A stretch of 64,000 nucleotides of DNA from contig JBKBNP010000008.1 of NCBI GenBank assembly GCA_046295215.1, positions 22,164-86,163 on the forward strand. Direction: 5' to 3'. The notes under the pieces were generated by a model. That model was not told the DNA's origin, did not search any database, and worked only from the letters and a program-made list of their open reading frames with translations. Positions 1 through 9,100 of this stretch are shown here, in pieces (positions within the stretch are counted from its first letter, which is position 1; every line of letters begins with the position of its first letter). Source of the DNA: Szabonella sp046295215 (GTDB lineage Bacteria; Pseudomonadota; Alphaproteobacteria; Rhodobacterales; Rhodobacteraceae). The position numbers and the translations under genes are program-made.

Positions 1-118
1 TCGTCCCGACGATGATGGCAAAGACCAGCGAACCGAGCTTGGCCTGATTGACCAGCAGCATCCAGCCAATGATCAGGAGAAGTGTGAGAAACGGATGAGG
101 AAAGAGCCTGCGCAGCAT
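1..118 (-). CDS. mrpE: Mrp Na+/H+ antiporter subunit E, N-terminal part
   Basis: This is the first 39 codons of a gene that leaves the window on the left. The visible protein starts MLRRLFPHPFLTLLL and continues as a hydrophobic segment ending near the window edge (LVFAIIVGT), which is the typical amino end of MrpE/MnhE, a small membrane subunit of the multi-subunit cation/proton antiporter. A strong ribosome site (GGAGGAG) lies just before the ATG, and the mrpD stop codon is only 3 bases upstream, so it is co-translated with the operon. mrpF and mrpG would be expected next, outside the window. Confidence 0.85.
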   Translation of the reverse strand, partial: MLRRLFPHPFLTLLLIIGWMLLVNQAKLGSLVFAIIVGT

Positions 119-121
119 GTC

Positions 122-1633
122 TTACTCCTCCCTGCCGGTCAGCACCGACTCGATATAGGGCGTGCGGGCGAAAAGTTCTTCCGCGACGGTGTCGAACCAG
201 CCTATCAGCGGCCCGGCGGCGAGCGTCAGCACCACCAGTGCCGCCAGCATGGCAAAGACCATGGCGAAGCCGAGCCCGTCCGGGCGGGCCTCCGGTTCGG
301 TCGTCTCGGAAATGGCATGGCACTTCCAGAACACCGTGGAACCTGCCCGCGCAAAGCCCACCACGATAACCAGCGATGTCGCGAGGATCACCGTCCAGAT
401 CAGCGCCATCTGATCCCCGCGGGTCGCATCCATCACCAGCAGCTTGCCGAGAAAGCCCGAGAGCGGCGGCATTCCGGCCATGGCGATGGCCGCGCCGAAG
501 AACAGCGCCGCCAGAAGCCCGCTTTGCCCGAAACGAGGCAGGACGCGGTCAAGCCCGTCCGATCCGCGCCGGGTCAGAACCATATCCGCAACCATGAACA
601 GCACGGCCCCGGCAATGGTGGAATGGACCATGTAGTAAAGTGCGGCGGCAAGGCCCTGCGGGGTGAAGGTTGCGATTGCGATGAAGAGCGTGCCCATGGA
701 GGCGATGCCCGCAAAGGCCGCAAGCCGCGCAAGACCCGAGGCCCCCAGCACCCCCAGAGCGCCCACAACCAGTGTGACAAGTGCCGCCGGCATCAACAGA
801 TCGGCAAAGAGCGTTCCCGTCGCCTCTGCACCGTCGGGAAAGACCAGCGTGAACACGCGGATCACCGCATAGGCGCCCACCTTGGTCATGATCGCGAACA
901 GCGCCGCCACGGGGCCGGGCGCAAAACCATAGGTGGCGGGCAGCCAGAATTGCAGCGGCACCAGCGCGCCCTTGACCGCAAAGACCAGCAACAGCAGCAC
1001 CGCGCCCACCCGCAACAGCGCCAAATCGCCTGCGGGCAAGTCGGCCACCTTCACCGCCATATCGGCCATGTTCAGCGTGCCGGTGACGGCGTAGAGCGTG
1101 GCCAGTGCAAAGAGGAACAGGGTCGAGCCCAGAAGGTTGTAGGCGACATATTGCACGCCCGCCTTCAGCCGCGCGCCCCCGCCGCCATGGATCATCAGAC
1201 CATAGCTTGCGATCAGGAGGATCTCGAAGAACACGAAGAGGTTGAAGGCGTCGCCGGTCAGGAAGGCGCCGCAGACCCCCATCAACTGGAACTGGAAGAG
1301 CGCGTGGAAATGCTTGCCGCGCGCGTCCCAGCCGGTGCCGATGGCATAAAGCTGCACCCCAAGCGCCAGCACGGCGGTCAGCAGCACCATGGTCGCGGCC
1401 AGCTTGTCCAGCACAAGGACAATGCCGAAAGGGGCCGGCCAGTTGCCGAGGAAATAGGTCTCGGGCGGGTTGCCATGGGCCATGACCAACAGCACCGCCG
1501 AAATGGCGACAAGCGCCGCCGTGCCGAGCGTGGAAAAGATGCGTTGCAGGCCAAGGTCATGCCGCATCGCCAGCACGATGAAGGGGGCCAGCAGCGCGGG
1601 CAGGATGACGGGGGCGATGATCCAGTGGTTCAC
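122..1633 (-). CDS. mrpD: Mrp Na+/H+ antiporter subunit D
   Basis: A 503-residue polytopic inner-membrane protein of the MrpD/NuoN-like proton-conducting family. It is one of the two large subunits that move protons while the complex expels Na+. The conserved membrane glutamate is at residue 137 (VFFEILLIASYG) and the conserved lysine at about 221 (VKGALVPLQFWLP), matching the residues known to be needed for antiport in Bacillus MrpD. The ATG overlaps the mrpC stop by four bases (ATGA), so the two are translationally coupled. Length and order (A, C, D, E) are those of the six-subunit type in which A and B are fused. Alternative: a stray hydrogenase or NADH dehydrogenase membrane subunit, which the operon context makes unlikely. 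Confidence 0.95.
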   Translation of the reverse strand: MNHWIIAPVILPALLAPFIVLAMRHDLGLQRIFSTLGTAALVAISAVLLVMAHGNPPETYFLGNWPAPFGIVLVLDKLAATMVLLTAVLALGVQLYAIGTGWDARGKHFHALFQFQLMGVCGAFLTGDAFNLFVFFEILLIASYGLMIHGGGGARLKAGVQYVAYNLLGSTLFLFALATLYAVTGTLNMADMAVKVADLPAGDLALLRVGAVLLLLVFAVKGALVPLQFWLPATYGFAPGPVAALFAIMTKVGAYAVIRVFTLVFPDGAEATGTLFADLLMPAALVTLVVGALGVLGASGLARLAAFAGIASMGTLFIAIATFTPQGLAAALYYMVHSTIAGAVLFMVADMVLTRRGSDGLDRVLPRFGQSGLLAALFFGAAIAMAGMPPLSGFLGKLLVMDATRGDQMALIWTVILATSLVIVVGFARAGSTVFWKCHAISETTEPEARPDGLGFAMVFAMLAALVVLTLAAGPLIGWFDTVAEELFARTPYIESVLTGREE

Positions 1634-1983
1634 TTGCGGACCTCCGGGTCGTCGCTGTTTTCGTCGTCAAGGTCGATCCGGTCGGACCCGGTATCGAGAA
1701 AGGCCCCCAGCGACATCATCACCACCACCGCCGTCATGCCGAAGCTGATGACGATGGCCGTCAGCACCAGCGCCTGTGTCAGCGGGTCGGCATAGCCCGT
1801 CGCCTCGTCGCGCAGGATCGGCGGCAGGCCGATGCTGAGCCGCCCCGAGGCGAAGAGGAACACATTGACCGCATAGGTCAGCAGCGCGATGCCCACGATC
1901 ACCGGAAAACTGCGCTGGCGCAGGATCAGGTAGATGCCGCAGGCGGTCATGACACCGATGGCGGAGGCGACGAGAAGTTCCAT
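1630..1983 (-). CDS. mrpC: Mrp Na+/H+ antiporter subunit C
   Basis: A 117-residue protein with three membrane helices, related to NuoK. It starts MELLVASAIGVMTACGIYL and contains the family stretch VGIALLTYAVNVFLFASG. The C-terminus is acidic (DLDDENSDDPEVRK). In the complex it sits between the two large proton-channel subunits. The start is one base after the mrpA stop, with AAGGAGGG inside the end of mrpA as ribosome site, and its stop overlaps the mrpD start. Size and position are standard for the family. Confidence 0.94.
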   Translation of the reverse strand: MELLVASAIGVMTACGIYLILRQRSFPVIVGIALLTYAVNVFLFASGRLSIGLPPILRDEATGYADPLTQALVLTAIVISFGMTAVVVMMSLGAFLDTGSDRIDLDDENSDDPEVRK

Positions 1984-1984
1984 G

Positions 1985-4852
1985 TCAGTGGCCCTCCTTC
2001 GCCACGGGGGTTGCGGGGGAGGACTGGTCGGGCTGGATGTCGAAGGGCGCGGTGTTCACCGTCTCCCCGGCGCGGATCGCGAGGCGCGAGAGCGAGGCCA
2101 GCGCCAGCATGACCGACCCCACCACCGTCAGGAACACGCCCAGATCGAAGACGGCGGCGGTGGCAAGCTCGAATTTCTCGATCACCGGCGGATGGACATA
2201 GCCGAAGGCGGAGGTGAGGAAGGGCCGCCCTGCAAACCACGCCCCGACCCCGCAGAGCGCCGCGATGGTGACGCCCCAGCCGATCATCGCGTGATAGTCC
2301 ATCCGTTGCCGCGCCGCCGTCCAGCCAAAGCCCGAGGCCATGTATTGCATGATCAGCGCAATCGCCGCGACAAGACCAGAGATGAAGCCACCGCCCGGCA
2401 TGTTGTGGCCCCGCAGGAAGATGAACACCGCGACCAGCAGCGCCACCGGCAGCATCACCCGCGTCGCCACCACCAGCATCAGCGGATGCCGGTCGCCCGC
2501 GCGTTTCTGGTCGGGCACCCAGGACAGCAGCCGGTCATTCGCAGGGCCGCCGCGCAGCAGCGCCTCGGCGAGCGCATAGATGACAAGCCCCGCGATCCCC
2601 AGAACGATGATCTCACCAAAGGTGTCATAGCCCCGGAAATCCACGAGGATCACGTTGACGACATTGGTGCCGCCGCCCCCGGTATAGGAATTGGCGAGGT
2701 GGAAATCGGAAATGGTCGGAAAGGCGAAATCGCGCATCATCAGCGCATAGATCAGCCCGCCCGCGCCGAGGCCCGTGACCCCGGCTATTGCCATGTCGCG
2801 CAGGCGGCGGCCGGAAGTGCTTTCCACCGGGTCGGATTTCGGCAGGAAATTCAGCGCCAGCAGCAGCAGTATGATCGTCGCCACCTCGACGCTGATCTGT
2901 GTCAGCGCAAGGTCAGGCGCGGAGAGATAGGCGAAGCCGACCGCGACCATCAGCCCGACAACCCCCAGAATGACCAGCGTCAGCAGGCGGTTGCGATGGG
3001 TGAGGAACAGCGCCAGCGTCGAGCCGACAAGCAGGAGCCATCCCACAGCCGCGACCGGGGCGATGGGGGTCAGGGCCCGCGTGCCGGAGATGCCGGTGAC
3101 AGAGGAGAAGGCCCAGTAGCCCGCAGCGACAATTGACACCGTCGCGATGGCGAAATACCAGGCGAGCCGCCCGTCATGCAGCCAGTCGGTCACCCCGCGC
3201 GAGGCCCGCGCGATGGGTTCCACGATCCCGTCGAAGATCGCCTTCGCCTCGGGCCGGGGGGCAGCGTTCCACGCGGCTTGCAGCCGTCCGTGCAGGCCCA
3301 GGATGATGAAGCCACCGCCAACGGCGAGGACCGACAGGAACAGTGCCGGCACGAAACCGTGCCAGTGGTAGATGTTGACATGGGCCGGTTCACCGATCAC
3401 GGCGCTGGCCGTGGCGCGGACCAGATCCCCGGTCATGGTCATCGGCATCAGGCCGATCAGCACCACCAGAACCGCGAGAAAGGCGGGGGCGGCCCACATG
3501 CCGAAGCCCGGATCATGCGGCTTGTGCGGGTAGTCATCGCGCACCGGGCCGAGAAACACATGCCCGATCAGCCGGAAGGAATAGGCGACCGAGAAAAGCG
3601 CGCCGAAGGTGGCGAGCGCGGGCAGGATCCAGGGATTGCCCGCCCATGGCGTATGCACCGCCTCCTCCAGCATCATTTCCTTGGACAGGAACCCGTTGAG
3701 TGGCGGGATGCCCGCCATCGACAGCGCCGCGATGCAGACAATGCCGAAGGTGATCGGCATGAGGTGGCGCAAGCCGCCCAGGCGCTTGATGTCGCGGGTA
3801 TGGGCCTCGTGGTCGACAATCCCCGCCGACATGAAGAGGGCGGCCTTGAAGGTCGCATGGTTCACGATGTGGAACACCGCGACCGTGGCCGCCGCCTTGG
3901 TGCCAAAGCCCAGAAGCATGGTGATGAGGCCCAGATGCGACACTGTGGAAAAGGCCAGAAGCGCCTTGAGGTCATCCTTGAACACCCCGATCACAGCACC
4001 CAGCACCATGGTGATGAGCCCCGCCGTGGCCACGAGGTAGAACCATTCCGGCGTGCCCGCCAGAACCGGCCACATCCGCGCCATCAGGAAAATCCCGGCC
4101 TTCACCATGGTCGCCGAGTGCAGATAGGCCGAAACCGGGGTGGGTGCCGCCATCGCGTGCGGCAACCAGAAATGGAACGGGAATTGCGCGGATTTGGTGA
4201 AACAACCCAAAAGGATCAGGATTAGCGCGGGCAGATACCATTCAGAGGCCTGGATCGCCTCTTTCTGCGTCAGGATCACCGAAAGGTCATAGCTGCCCAC
4301 GATATTGCCGAGGATCAGCATGCCCCCGATCATCGCGAGCCCCCCGGCCCCGGTCACGGCCAGCGCCATGCGCGCACCCTGCCGACCCTCCGGCAGATGT
4401 TTCCAATAGCCGATCAGCAGGAAGGAAGAGAGCGAGGTCAGTTCCCAGAAGATCAGCAGAAGCAGGATGTTGTCCGACAGAACGATGCCCACCATCGCGC
4501 CCTGAAACAGCATGAGGTAGCTGTAGAACTGCCCCATCGGATCCTTGGGCGAGAGGTAAAACCGCGCATAGAGGATGATGAGCAGTCCGATGCCGAGAAT
4601 CAGCCCGGCAAAGAGCATCCCCAGCCCGTCGAGAAAGAAATTCGCGTTGAGCCCGAGGCCCGGCAGCCAGTCGATCCGCGTGTGGATCACCTCGCCGCGC
4701 AGGACGGCGGGCGCATGCAGCAGGATGCCCAGAAGGGCGAGCGCCGTGACCAGTCCGGTGACCGTGGCGCAGGTGGTTCTGCCCGAGCGGATGAGAAGTC
4801 CGGGAAGCAGCGCGCCGAGAAACGGAAGGGCGGCGATCAGGGCAAGCGACAT
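1985..4852 (-). CDS. mrpA: Mrp Na+/H+ antiporter subunit A with fused subunit B domain
   Basis: A 955-residue membrane protein. The first ~500 residues are the NuoL-like proton channel (conserved FWELTSLSSFLLIGYW and FTKSAQFPFHFWLPHAM). A middle part with ALTQISVEVATIILLLL is the MrpA C-terminal domain. The last ~140 residues (from about LMLVVATRVMLPVALLV, including RGHNMPGGGFISGLV) are the MrpB domain, so A and B are one polypeptide, as in other alphaproteobacterial Pha/Mrp systems. I place the start at the methionine of MSLALIAALPFLGALLPG, which matches the family. The open frame runs 42 codons further upstream, but that part (MPENLPVS...) is not hydrophobic and has no ribosome site. First gene of the operon. 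Confidence 0.93.
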   Translation of the reverse strand: MSLALIAALPFLGALLPGLLIRSGRTTCATVTGLVTALALLGILLHAPAVLRGEVIHTRIDWLPGLGLNANFFLDGLGMLFAGLILGIGLLIILYARFYLSPKDPMGQFYSYLMLFQGAMVGIVLSDNILLLLIFWELTSLSSFLLIGYWKHLPEGRQGARMALAVTGAGGLAMIGGMLILGNIVGSYDLSVILTQKEAIQASEWYLPALILILLGCFTKSAQFPFHFWLPHAMAAPTPVSAYLHSATMVKAGIFLMARMWPVLAGTPEWFYLVATAGLITMVLGAVIGVFKDDLKALLAFSTVSHLGLITMLLGFGTKAAATVAVFHIVNHATFKAALFMSAGIVDHEAHTRDIKRLGGLRHLMPITFGIVCIAALSMAGIPPLNGFLSKEMMLEEAVHTPWAGNPWILPALATFGALFSVAYSFRLIGHVFLGPVRDDYPHKPHDPGFGMWAAPAFLAVLVVLIGLMPMTMTGDLVRATASAVIGEPAHVNIYHWHGFVPALFLSVLAVGGGFIILGLHGRLQAAWNAAPRPEAKAIFDGIVEPIARASRGVTDWLHDGRLAWYFAIATVSIVAAGYWAFSSVTGISGTRALTPIAPVAAVGWLLLVGSTLALFLTHRNRLLTLVILGVVGLMVAVGFAYLSAPDLALTQISVEVATIILLLLALNFLPKSDPVESTSGRRLRDMAIAGVTGLGAGGLIYALMMRDFAFPTISDFHLANSYTGGGGTNVVNVILVDFRGYDTFGEIIVLGIAGLVIYALAEALLRGGPANDRLLSWVPDQKRAGDRHPLMLVVATRVMLPVALLVAVFIFLRGHNMPGGGFISGLVAAIALIMQYMASGFGWTAARQRMDYHAMIGWGVTIAALCGVGAWFAGRPFLTSAFGYVHPPVIEKFELATAAVFDLGVFLTVVGSVMLALASLSRLAIRAGETVNTAPFDIQPDQSSPATPVAKEGH

Positions 4853-4924
4853 GGGCGGTCCATTCATTGCGCGGGTCGTCAGATGTAAAAAATGCGGCAT
4901 GAAAGGATGCCGCTTTCGCCCCTT

Positions 4925-4953
4925 TAACTGTGTGACAGGGTCGGGAGTGTCAA
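4925..4953 (-). promoter_or_regulatory. Candidate promoter of the mrp operon
   Basis: On the minus strand TTGACA (4953-4948) is a perfect -35 element. Seventeen bases on, CAGTTA (4930-4925) is a weak -10. Transcription would start near 4918 and give a leader of about 65 bases before the preferred mrpA start at 4852. This also argues against the upstream ATG at 4978 as the true start. Confidence 0.4.
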
Positions 4954-5089
4954 GCGAAACCGGCAGGTTTTCGGGCAAAGAACGCCGCCCGCGCGCGCGC
5001 GTCGCAGGGAAAATGGCGGGGCGACAGGGGGGCGGGGAGGAAGGGGCCGATTGCCGGAAGGCATGGCCCGCAATGGCGATGATGGGGGA

Positions 5090-6010
5090 TCAGCCCTGTG
5101 GGGACATGGCCTTGCGCTGGCGCGCCCGTTCGAGACCGAGCCGGTGTTCGCGCCAGATGATCAGGATGCCTGCCAGGATCACCAGCGCCGCACCGGCCAG
5201 CATGGTCACGGTGGGGATCTCATTAAAGATCCAGTAGCCGATCACCAGTGCAAAGAGGATCGACGCATAGTCGAAGGGGGCGACGAGCGAGGCATCGGCC
5301 TCGCGGTAGCTGGTGGTCAGGAAGATCTGGCCAAAACCGCCGATCACCCCGATCAGCACAAGGATGGCTGTTGTTGCCGGGTCGGGCATGACCCAGCCGA
5401 AGGGCAGCGTGGTCAGCGCCAGCACCGAGGCGGTCAGCGAGAAGCAGAACACGATGGCGGCAGTCGATTCGGTGCGCACGAGCGTCCTTGTGGCGATCTG
5501 GGCAAGGGCGGCACAGACCGCCCCGGCCAGAACCAGCGCCGCGCCGAAGGCCGCACGGCTGTCGGTGACCTCGGTGCCGAAGCCAAGGCGCGGCGACAGC
5601 ACGACAAGCACTCCGGCAAGACCCAGAAATACGGTAGAAATCCGGAAGGCGCGCACCCGCTCCCCCAGAAAGAGCGCGGCAAACACTACGGTCAGGAGAG
5701 GCGCTGCATAGCCCAGTGCGGTCACTTCGGGCAGCGGCAGGAAGGCGAGCCCGGCAAAACCAAGCCCCATCGCGGCCGTGCCCGCGACACCGCGCCGGAT
5801 ATGGCCGGTGACGGAGGTGACGCGTAGCCCCTTGGGCAGGTCGCGGCGCAGGATCAGCCAGACGAGAATCACCGGGATCGCGAAGAAGGAGCGGAAAAAC
5901 ACCGTCTGCCCCGGCGGCACCTCGTCCGAGACATATTTCACGAGCGCCGACATCACGATGAAAAGCGTGACGGAAAGCAGTTTGAAGGCAATGCCGCGCA
6001 TCGGGCGCAT
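5090..6010 (-). CDS. EamA/DMT-family transporter
   Basis: A 306-residue protein with about ten predicted membrane helices in two EamA repeats. It begins MRPMRGIAFKLLSVTLFIVMSALVKYVSD and has the family signature of a helix pair ending in FFRSFFAIP. The second repeat includes GVIGGFGQIFLTTSYREADASLVAPFDY, typical of the RhaT/YdcZ-like drug/metabolite exporters of Rhodobacterales. The start at 6010 is preceded by AAGGA eight bases upstream. The frame is open further up, but that part overlaps the tRNA terminator and is rich in Pro/Arg/Cys. The substrate cannot be told from sequence. Single gene, no obvious operon partner. Confidence 0.85.
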   Translation of the reverse strand: MRPMRGIAFKLLSVTLFIVMSALVKYVSDEVPPGQTVFFRSFFAIPVILVWLILRRDLPKGLRVTSVTGHIRRGVAGTAAMGLGFAGLAFLPLPEVTALGYAAPLLTVVFAALFLGERVRAFRISTVFLGLAGVLVVLSPRLGFGTEVTDSRAAFGAALVLAGAVCAALAQIATRTLVRTESTAAIVFCFSLTASVLALTTLPFGWVMPDPATTAILVLIGVIGGFGQIFLTTSYREADASLVAPFDYASILFALVIGYWIFNEIPTVTMLAGAALVILAGILIIWREHRLGLERARQRKAMSPQG

Positions 6011-6122
6011 CGGAGCGGTCCTTGATGGTCCCCTGCTGTCAATCACCTTCGGGCGGCGGAGGCAAGACCCGCAGGGAGGCCACCGAGGGGTGTGGCTCCC
6101 GCAAGCCGGTCTCCCGAAACGC

Positions 6123-6147
6123 AAAAAGGCGCACAACCCTGTGCGCC
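6123..6147 (-). terminator. Intrinsic terminator of tRNA-Ala
   Basis: On the minus strand GGCGCAC pairs with GTGCGCC (plus one extra A-T pair) around a short loop and is followed directly by TTTTT. It lies about 45 bases after the tRNA 3' end, a textbook Rho-independent terminator. Confidence 0.8.
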
Positions 6148-6190
6148 TGCCGGACCCTGCGCGCGCATCGCGCCGTCAGGTTCTGGATTT

Positions 6191-6266
<76 letters not shown>

Positions 6267-6297
6267 ACCGGGTGCGAACCCTCGGGCTCGCTCGGGC

Positions 6298-6326
6298 TAT
6301 TTAGGGGAGGCTCCGCAAGGCTGCAA
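6298..6326 (-). promoter_or_regulatory. Candidate promoter of tRNA-Ala
   Basis: On the minus strand TTGCAG (6326-6321), a 17-base spacer, then TAAATA (6303-6298). Transcription would begin near 6291, about 25 bases before the mature tRNA 5' end. The -35 resembles that of ffs in this window (TTGCAC). Confidence 0.5.
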
Positions 6327-6412
6327 GCGAAAAAATCGACTGCTGCGGAAAAGCCCCCTGCCCCGGATCGCCCCCCCGCCGACCGGTCGGGGCACAAGCC
6401 GGGGCCGCAGGA

Positions 6413-6751
6413 TCAGTTGTCGTCGTCGGGCCCGCTGACATCAGCAATGTCGTCGAGCGAGACATTGTCGTCGGCATCGTCTTCGAGCAGGTCGTCATCG
6501 ACTTCCGCGTCATCGGCTTCCTCGGCCACCAGCAGATCGTCATCGGTCTCGATATCGTCGACCAGCAGTTCGTCATCGTCCTTTTCGGTCGTTGCGCGCG
6601 AGGCGACCGAGGCCACGATCTTGCGGCGCGCACTTTCGATGTCGACAACCTCGCCGGTATAGGGGCTGACGATCGGGGACTTGTTCAGATCGTAGAAACG
6701 CTTGCCGGTGGTCGGGCAGATGCGCTTGGTTCCCCAGTCTTCCTTGGGCAT
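6413..6751 (-). CDS. FYDLN acid domain protein (TIGR02300 family)
   Basis: A 112-residue protein with a conserved basic N-terminus, MPKEDWGTKRICPTTGKRFYDLN, carrying a CPxTGxxFYDLN signature. The second half is extremely acidic (runs of D and E, ending GPDDDN). The family is nearly restricted to alphaproteobacteria and has no proven function. The ATG at 6751 follows GAGGAAA at good spacing. The frame is open 35 codons further up, but that stretch does not look coding. It stands alone upstream of the tRNA gene. The base-rich head and acidic tail suggest binding to nucleic acid or a basic partner, which is inference only. Confidence 0.88.
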   Translation of the reverse strand: MPKEDWGTKRICPTTGKRFYDLNKSPIVSPYTGEVVDIESARRKIVASVASRATTEKDDDELLVDDIETDDDLLVAEEADDAEVDDDLLEDDADDNVSLDDIADVSGPDDDN

Positions 6752-6959
6752 GTTCGTTTCCTCGTGATTGCGGCCGTCATGTCGGCCCTCGCGGCGCGGG
6801 GCGCGCAGACAGGCCTGCGCTGCGATCCGGCCGATGGCAAAGGCGCCCCTTGCCATAGGCGGAAGCGGCTGTCAAAGGCTTTTGCGGACCGTCGCGCAGC
6901 GCCCTGCTTGCACCTTCGGTCCGGGCCACTATTCTGCGCCCGACGCTACAGGATTTCGC

Positions 6960-7646
6960 ATGCTGCTGCTGCCCGGCCCGCCCCCCGTTTCCGTTATCCT
7001 GCGCCGGTCGCTGCGGTCGCGGCGGCTGAGCCTGCGCGTGTCGCGGCTGGACGGGCGGGTGACGCTGTCACTGCCGCCGCATGTGCGCGAGGCCGAGGCC
7101 ATGGCCTTTCTGCGCGCGCAGGAAAGCTGGCTGCGAAGAGCGCTCGAAAAGGCGGCGGGGCCTGCGCCGGTGGCGCTGGGCGATGCGATCCCGGTAGAAG
7201 GGCGGATGGTCCGGCTGGTTGCGGGAACGGGCCGCGCGCCGCGGCTGGACGGCGAGGCGCTGATCCTGCCGGGCGATCCGGCGCGCGCCGCGGTCCGGGC
7301 GGCGGCCTTCCTCAAGGCGCAGGCGCGGGACCGGCTGGCAGCGGCCTCCGATGGCTTTGCCGCGCGGGTCGGGCGGCGCTACCGGACGCTCAGCCTGCGC
7401 GATACGCGCTCACGCTGGGGCTCCTGCACCTCGTCGGGGGGGCTGATGTTCAACTGGCGGCTGGTGATGGCGCCCCCGGAGGTGCTGGACTATGTCGCGG
7501 CGCATGAGGTGGCGCATCTGGTGGAGATGAACCATTCGCCGGATTTCTGGGCCGTGGTGCGCGCCCTGATGCCGGATTACGAGACCCCGCGCCGCTGGCT
7601 GAAATCCGAGGGCCATGAGCTGCATGCCTACCGGTTCGGGCCATGA
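6960..7646 (+). CDS. YgjP-like zinc metallopeptidase (DUF45/SprT-like)
   Basis: A 228-residue protein with the zinc-site motif HEVAHLVEMNHSPDFW. HExxH is at 182-186 with a third His at 192. Upstream is the family element DTRSRWGSCTSSGGLMFNWRL. This is the YgjP/DUF45 group of gluzincin-like peptidases, small cytosolic enzymes whose substrates are mostly unknown. The start is MLLLPGPPPVS at 6960, with AGGA eight bases before it. The open frame extends 64 codons upstream without a ribosome site. The gene is divergent from the FYDLN gene and followed after 50 bases by the GntR gene. Confidence 0.88.
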   Translation: MLLLPGPPPVSVILRRSLRSRRLSLRVSRLDGRVTLSLPPHVREAEAMAFLRAQESWLRRALEKAAGPAPVALGDAIPVEGRMVRLVAGTGRAPRLDGEALILPGDPARAAVRAAAFLKAQARDRLAAASDGFAARVGRRYRTLSLRDTRSRWGSCTSSGGLMFNWRLVMAPPEVLDYVAAHEVAHLVEMNHSPDFWAVVRALMPDYETPRRWLKSEGHELHAYRFGP

Positions 7647-7696
7647 GCCTTGCGCGGGGGATTGACCGGGATGCGGCACTGGTGCTTGGCTGAACC

Positions 7697-8362
7697 ATGT
7701 TGACCGCACAGCCCTTTTCCAGCGCCCGCCCCGTGGACCCGAATGCCTCGGCGCATGAGCGGCTCTATCGCACGCTGCGCCAGCAGGTGATGCATGGCGA
7801 GATGGCCCCCGGTCAGGCGCTGACGCTGCGCGGTCTGGCGCGAACCTTCGGCGTGTCCATGACCCCTGCGCGCGAGGCGATCCGGCGGCTGGTGGCGGAG
7901 GGCGCGCTGTCGCTGTCCTCGTCAGGCCGGGTGGCAACGCCGGAGCTTTCCCCCGAACGGATCGAGGAACTGGCCTCGATCCGCGCGCTTCTGGAGCCGG
8001 AACTGGCGGCGCGCGCGCTGCCGCGGGCGCATTTCGCGCTGATCGACCGCTTGGCCGCGATCAATGCCGCCAACAGCGAGGCGGTGATGAAACAGGATGC
8101 CGTGGCCTATATCCGCACCAATCTGGAATTTCACCGCACGCTTTACCTGCGGGCGCAGGCGCCTGCGATGCTGGCCCTGACGGAAACCGTCTGGTTGCAG
8201 CTTGGCCCCACGATGCGCGCGCTTTACGGGCGGCTGCGGCGCAACGAGGCGCCGCCCTATCACCGGCTGATCCTGGCCGCGCTGAAGGCGGGGGACGAGC
8301 CCGGCCTGCGGCTTGCGATCCGCACCGATGTCACGCAGGGCCTGCGCCATCTGGCGAGTTGA
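7697..8362 (+). CDS. GntR-family transcriptional regulator (FadR/FCD type)
   Basis: 221 residues. The first ~75 form the winged-helix GntR head (HERLYRTLRQQVMHGEMAPG, LARTFGVSMTPAREAIRRL). The rest is the all-helical FCD ligand domain (LASIRALLEPELAARAL, NLEFHRTLYL). FCD regulators usually sense small carboxylates and repress adjacent catabolic genes. The downstream deoD-like gene starts only 9 bases after its stop, so it is probably the local regulator of the deoD / SHMT-like / aldo-keto reductase run. The ligand is not predictable from sequence. Confidence 0.88.
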   Translation: MLTAQPFSSARPVDPNASAHERLYRTLRQQVMHGEMAPGQALTLRGLARTFGVSMTPAREAIRRLVAEGALSLSSSGRVATPELSPERIEELASIRALLEPELAARALPRAHFALIDRLAAINAANSEAVMKQDAVAYIRTNLEFHRTLYLRAQAPAMLALTETVWLQLGPTMRALYGRLRRNEAPPYHRLILAALKAGDEPGLRLAIRTDVTQGLRHLAS

Positions 8363-8371
8363 GGAGAATCC

Positions 8372-9076
8372 ATGTCCACCCATATCGGCGCCAAACCCGG
8401 CGAGATTGCCGAAACCGTATTGATGCCGGGCGATCCCTACCGCGCCCGCTGGGCGGCGGAAACCTTTCTGGAAAACCCGGTTCTGGTGAACGAGGTGCGG
8501 GGCATGCTGGGCTATACCGGCACATGGCGCGGAAATCGGGTCACGATCCAGGGGTCGGGCATGGGGATGCCGTCGCTGTCGATCTATGCCAATGAACTGA
8601 TCCGCGACTACGGCGCGCAGACGCTGATCCGGATCGGGTCGGCCGGTGCGATGCAACCGCATGTAAAGGTCCGCGATGTGGTGCTGGCGATGACGGCCGC
8701 GACCACCTCCACCCCGTCGCGCGCGATCTTCCGAGAGGCGCAATTCGCGCCCTGCGCCGATTTCGGCCTGTTGCGCGCCGCATGGCAGGCGGCACAGGGC
8801 CGCAGCATGGGCCTGCATGTCGGGCCGATCTATTCGACGGAAGTATTCTATGACGAGCGCGAGGATCTGACCGCGCAACTGACCCGGCACGGCGTCTTGT
8901 GCGTCGAGATGGAGGCGGCGGAGCTTTACACGCTGGCCGCGCGCCATGGCCGCCGCGCGCTGGCGGTGCTGACCATCTCGGACCATCTGCAGACCGGCGA
9001 GGCGCTGGCCGCCGATCAGCGCGAACGCAGCTTTGGCGACATGGTGGAGATTGCGCTGGAGGCGGCCTTTGCCTGA
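8372..9076 (+). CDS. deoD: Purine-nucleoside phosphorylase, DeoD type
   Basis: 234 residues, the usual length of hexameric PNP. It splits purine (deoxy)nucleosides with phosphate into base and (deoxy)ribose-1-phosphate in the cytosol. Visible signatures are GDPYRA near the phosphate site, GSGMGMPSLSIYANEL, IGSAGA, the nucleoside-contact segment VEMEAAELYTLA, and ISDHL, where the Asp corresponds to the catalytic Asp204 of the E. coli enzyme. A GAGGAG ribosome site precedes the ATG. It lies directly after a GntR regulator, suggesting induced nucleoside use rather than plain salvage. Confidence 0.93.
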   Translation: MSTHIGAKPGEIAETVLMPGDPYRARWAAETFLENPVLVNEVRGMLGYTGTWRGNRVTIQGSGMGMPSLSIYANELIRDYGAQTLIRIGSAGAMQPHVKVRDVVLAMTAATTSTPSRAIFREAQFAPCADFGLLRAAWQAAQGRSMGLHVGPIYSTEVFYDEREDLTAQLTRHGVLCVEMEAAELYTLAARHGRRALAVLTISDHLQTGEALAADQRERSFGDMVEIALEAAFA

Positions 9077-9100
9077 GGCCCTGCGCTGGCTGAGGAGGGC

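Noticed and set aside
1985..4978. A longer mrpA starting at 4978
   Set aside because: The extra 42 residues are hydrophilic, have no ribosome site, and cover the best promoter in the region (4925-4953).
4985..5005. Alternating CG run (possible Z-DNA or regulatory repeat)
   Set aside because: Short, in a GC-rich intergenic region, with no repeat partners or flanking signals.
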